From the NCBI RefSeq assembly GCF_001279695.1, contig NZ_LGDD01000121.1, forward strand, positions 53,769 to 117,768: a stretch of DNA of 64,000 nucleotides, written 5' to 3'. Made by a program: the position numbers and the translations under genes. The notes under the pieces were generated by a model, which was given only the letters and a program-made list of their open reading frames with translations, did no database searches and had not been told where the DNA came from. Positions 61,468 to 64,000 of this stretch are shown here, in pieces (position 1 is the first letter of the stretch; each line of letters starts with the position of its first letter). The DNA is from Streptomyces sp. WM6378. Lineage in GTDB: Bacteria > Actinomycetota > Actinomycetes > Streptomycetales > Streptomycetaceae.

Positions 61468-62052
61468 ACACCGAGCCTAGCGGACCCCGGGGCTCTCACC
61501 CTGATAGTGGATACCGGCTGTCAGCGGGGGTGATCGACGTGGCTGATCCCTGTTCGTGGACGACGGGCGCAAGGCATCCGAATCGCGGCGGGCCCGCACG
61601 TGGCAGACCGCCACCCCAACACCCGTGGCTACCCCGCGCGGGCCCTTGGGGGCAGCCGGGGTGCGGGAGTACCCCGGTCACGTCTGCCGCAAGGACCGGG
61701 GAGCTGGAGCTGCGTTGTCGGCGATGCGACCCTGCCGATGGCCCATTCCGGTATGGCCCGCGGGAGCCGTGTGCGCCGTTGATCACACCGCACCTTGCCG
61801 TGTCCGGTCCTTGGGCGGCCGACTGCCGTTCCGGTGCTGGTCACGCGGGCTGTTCTGCCAAGCGACGGGATGCCCGCCTGCACCCCGAGGCATCCGACCG
61901 TTCACTCTTGAGGGTGAATATTTGCATGCTTGCACGTTTCTTCTCATTTGCGTGTTTGTAGGGTGATGGACGCATCACCCCAGACCTGGTGGCTGCACCC
62001 GATGACCGTTAACTCCCGCTGCTGTGGGGGACGTTGTGGGCGGGGAGCTACT
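61468..62052. other. 585-base intergenic region
   Basis: Between the divergent cheB-like and STAS genes. No gene is supported. The stretch 61901-61970 is unusually AT-rich for this DNA and has TTCAC/GTGAA as a small inverted repeat followed by GTTTC and, 20-odd bases later, GGGTGA, which recalls stress sigma-factor promoters but with poor spacing. Confidence 0.35.
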
Positions 62053-62466
62053 GTGGGAAGCATCATTCAGCCAGGTCTACCGGAACCCGTTCCTCTCGTC
62101 GCGGGGCGCTCTTCGCAGGTGTTGGGTGGCGCGCGTAGCTGTCTGATGCAGGGATCCACCGTGGTCGAGATGTACGGAGAGATCGATCTGGCGACGGCTT
62201 CGGCAGTCCAGGCGCCCCTCGACGCCGCGACCGCCCGGCCGGGCGCCCGGCTGATCGTGGATTTGCGGGCGGTGGTCTTCTTCGACTGCGCCGCCCTGAC
62301 ACTGCTGCACAGGGCTCACCGCCGGGTGAGCGAGTGCGGTGGTGGGCTGGGTCTGGTCTGCGTCCGGCCATGGCACCGGAAGGTCCTGGCCGCAGGCGGC
62401 GTCACCGCCCTGGTGCCGATGTTCGCCACGGTGCAGGAGGCGCTCGTCGCGGCCCGGCCCGACTGA
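62053..62466 (+). CDS. STAS-domain protein lacking the phospho-Ser
   Basis: 137 residues. STAS core: TVVEMYGEIDLATASAVQAP, LIVDLRAVVFFDCAALTLLH and GLGLVCVRPWHRKVLAAGGV. In the usual D-C-S-G-L or D-S-S-G-L loop the sequence is DCAAL, so no phosphorylatable Ser/Thr remains and the protein may be locked in the active, anti-sigma-binding state. The GTG at 62053 follows GGGGAG; longer starts are possible. Confidence 0.75.
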   Translation: MGSIIQPGLPEPVPLVAGRSSQVLGGARSCLMQGSTVVEMYGEIDLATASAVQAPLDAATARPGARLIVDLRAVVFFDCAALTLLHRAHRRVSECGGGLGLVCVRPWHRKVLAAGGVTALVPMFATVQEALVAARPD

Positions 62467-62927
62467 GCCCCGTCCTCCAGCGGCCCGCGGAAGCTGCGCG
62501 GTACCACTTCCGAGGCCTATCGGCCCGGTCGGAGTGCGCGGGAACCGCGGAGTCGGCGCCGACCGGGCAGGTGCCTCAATTCCCTTGCCCCGACGGCGTA
62601 TCGGACGTGGCGTCGCCGAAACCGTCACTGCTCAGGGTTTCACGGGGACAGTCCTGGCGAGGACAGCCGGGACTATGCTGTTGAGTGGACGTCCCAGACC
62701 CCGGCGGACCTGTTGCTGCTCCGGACTGAGGCTCGGGAAGCGGACCCTTCGTCCGGTCGCCGACGCAACTCCTGAAGTGAACCGTGCGGGTCCCGCTCCC
62801 GATACACGGGCCGGCCGCCCGTCTGCTTCCGTCGTCAGTACGCCCCTGTCGACAGCACGCCAAGAGCGGCCGCGAGTCCGGCTCCGCCGCTTGGCGTTGC
62901 CCGGCGGGTCTACCGAACCGAGGCGTC
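62467..62927. other. 461-base intergenic region
   Basis: No gene is supported and no clear terminator or operator is seen; the open frames are Arg/Pro-rich shadows. Confidence 0.35.
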
Positions 62928-63035
62928 ATGCCCCTGCCCCAGCTGAACATCCACCGCCACGACAGAGGACAACGGGTGCTGGTCACCTCGGCAGGCGAGA
63001 TCGACCTGGACACCGTCACGGACGGTGTGCTGTGA
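62928..63035 (+). pseudogene. STAS protein N-terminal remnant
   Basis: A 35-residue frame: LNIHRHDRGQRVLVTSAGEI and DLDTVTDGVL match the first strand and turn of Streptomyces anti-sigma antagonists (AGEIDLDT), and then it stops. The remaining two thirds are missing. Its TGA overlaps the GTG of the GNAT gene. Confidence 0.65.
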
Positions 63036-63697
63036 GCGGTCGGCCCCGGCCGGAGCAAGCCCGCAGGCCCAGGAACGACGACCCGTACCTCATGGCCGCG
63101 GTGCGGCTGCTCCGGGTGAGCCGCTGGCGGGCCCAGGACTTGAGGGAGGACCTGGCGGATCTCTACACGGAGTCCTGCGAGGCGACGACCGGCGAGACGT
63201 ACCGCAGCCTCCGGCGGACGGGCTTCCTGCGCCGCCTCGCCGCCGACATCCGGCGACCGGGATTCGCCCTCGTGATCGCGGAGACCGACCGCCTGGTGGG
63301 GTGCGCCTTCGGATTCCCCGTTCCGAGCGACGGCCGGTGGTGGTCCGGGTTCGACGGGCCGCTCCCGTACGACGTCGAGCAACTCACCGCCTCCGGCGAT
63401 GTCTTCGCGATCTCCAAGATCCTGGTCCGGCCGCACCGCGCGGGTCAGGAGTTGGCCTGCCGACTGCAGGAACGGCTCCTGACCGGCCGCCGGGCATCGC
63501 TCGGCGCGGCCTTGGTGGACCCGGCCGACCTGCCGGCCCTCGCCGGCCTCCGGGCCGGAGGCTGGCAGGACATCGGAATGGTGTGGCACCCGACCGGTCC
63601 ACCGCTGCTCCGGGCCCTGATTCTCCCCTTCGCGGAACGAACCTTGGTACGGCCGACGGAACCTCCACACCCCAGCTGGCCCCGGAGAACCGCGTGA
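63032..63697 (+). CDS. GNAT-like acetyltransferase
   Basis: 221 residues. LREDLADLYTESCEATTGET, FALVIAETDRLVGCAFGFPV, WWSGFDGPLPYDVEQLTASG, VFAISKILVRPHRAGQELAC (strand 4 and the acetyl-CoA loop) and LAGLRAGGWQDIGMVWHP. The loop is RAGQELA rather than a strict Q/RxxGxG/A, so cofactor binding may be altered. The GTG overlaps the TGA of the STAS remnant. A broken paralogue lies at 47408-47610. Confidence 0.7.
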   Translation: MSGRPRPEQARRPRNDDPYLMAAVRLLRVSRWRAQDLREDLADLYTESCEATTGETYRSLRRTGFLRRLAADIRRPGFALVIAETDRLVGCAFGFPVPSDGRWWSGFDGPLPYDVEQLTASGDVFAISKILVRPHRAGQELACRLQERLLTGRRASLGAALVDPADLPALAGLRAGGWQDIGMVWHPTGPPLLRALILPFAERTLVRPTEPPHPSWPRRTA

Positions 63698-64000
63698 CGC
63701 CCAACAGCCGGCCGTCCCGGATCCAGGCGCTCGTCGCCCAGCAGGCGGCCCTGCGCGATGCTCGGGTCAGGGTCGTGGACGTGTGCACCCGCCCCCGCCG
63801 GCCGTCCATGGGCGCATCTCGATGGCGAACCGAACCTCGGTGCCCCAGCCGGTCCTTTGGGCCCTGCCGTGGGAGTACGCTGGAGTTACCGAGAGCACTT
63901 CGCACCCCGGCCACAGCGTCGGCCTCGTTCTCGGCGAGCAATAACCCCCGGGCCGCTGTTCACGAACGGCGACCCGGAGACGGGTTCGCGCCACGTCCGC
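63694..64000 (+). other. open frame running off the window, possibly a gene remnant
   Basis: The GTG at 63694 overlaps the GNAT stop (GTGA). The first residues TPNSRPSRIQALVAQQAALR resemble the start of GAF/histidine-kinase proteins that often follow such GNAT genes, but the following sequence is Arg/Pro-rich and unlike a sensor domain. Probably a truncated gene. Confidence 0.3.

Noticed and set aside
61901..61970. Stress-sigma promoter before the STAS gene
   Set aside because: GTTTC and GGGTGA are present but the spacing is too long for the known Streptomyces stress promoter pattern, so it is noted only in the intergenic entry.

Overview
The window is high-GC DNA with GTG starts, GGAGG ribosome binding sites and long GC hairpin terminators. 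Its gene content (AfsA-type signalling genes, a GH46 chitosanase, ANTAR and STAS regulators, DUF5994 and PRC-barrel stress proteins) points to a Streptomyces chromosome, probably towards an arm because the right half is accessory and rich in broken genes.

Positions 1-28206 are dominated by purine and glyoxylate metabolism: the end of malate synthase, two NCS2 urate/xanthine permeases, 8-oxoguanine deaminase, urate oxidase, HIU hydrolase and OHCU decarboxylase, then hydroxypyruvate isomerase, tartronate semialdehyde reductase and catalase, and further on glyoxylate carboligase. Together they take urate to allantoin, and glyoxylate (from allantoin) to glycerate; catalase removes the H2O2 made by urate oxidase. 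Two operator systems are visible. Paired TTCCGYAWTRCGGAA-type boxes lie just downstream of the hyi and gcl promoters. A TCAACA-N3-TGTTGA palindrome overlaps the -35 of both the urate oxidase operon and the catalase gene. Between and around these lie a YfcC-type permease coupled to an internally deleted M20 peptidase, an FAD monooxygenase, a pentapeptide protein, a TMEM175-like channel, a chitosanase with its palindromic operator, a truncated PTS EIIC, a secreted alpha/beta hydrolase and an ArsR-SRPBCC protein. At 20441-20583 there is a structured RNA that folds as a circularly permuted tRNA closed by a basal stem, as expected for a bacterial Y RNA (YrlA).

Positions 28207-44832 hold an Mrr-like zinc-ribbon protein, two AMP-forming acyl-CoA ligases and a hormone-type signalling cluster (31-38 kb): an AfsA homologue, two TetR receptor-type regulators, an NmrA-like reductase, an SDR, an MFS exporter and an IS701-like protein that has lost a catalytic Asp. 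XRE/MFS, tautomerase/LysR/LysE and SAV_915-type genes follow. An AlkZ-like winged-helix protein and CorA close the ordinary part, ending at 47379.

Positions 47380-64000 are a stress and signalling island: many very small hydrophobic or PRC-barrel/CsbD proteins, DUF1003, paired DUF5994 genes, STAS and ANTAR proteins, and an operon of CheB-like esterase, CheR-PAS and two GAF-ANTAR proteins. Remnants of a GNAT acetyltransferase, a desaturase and a STAS protein, a 43-bp near-perfect palindrome and a three-copy promoter/leader element indicate repeated local deletion and recombination.
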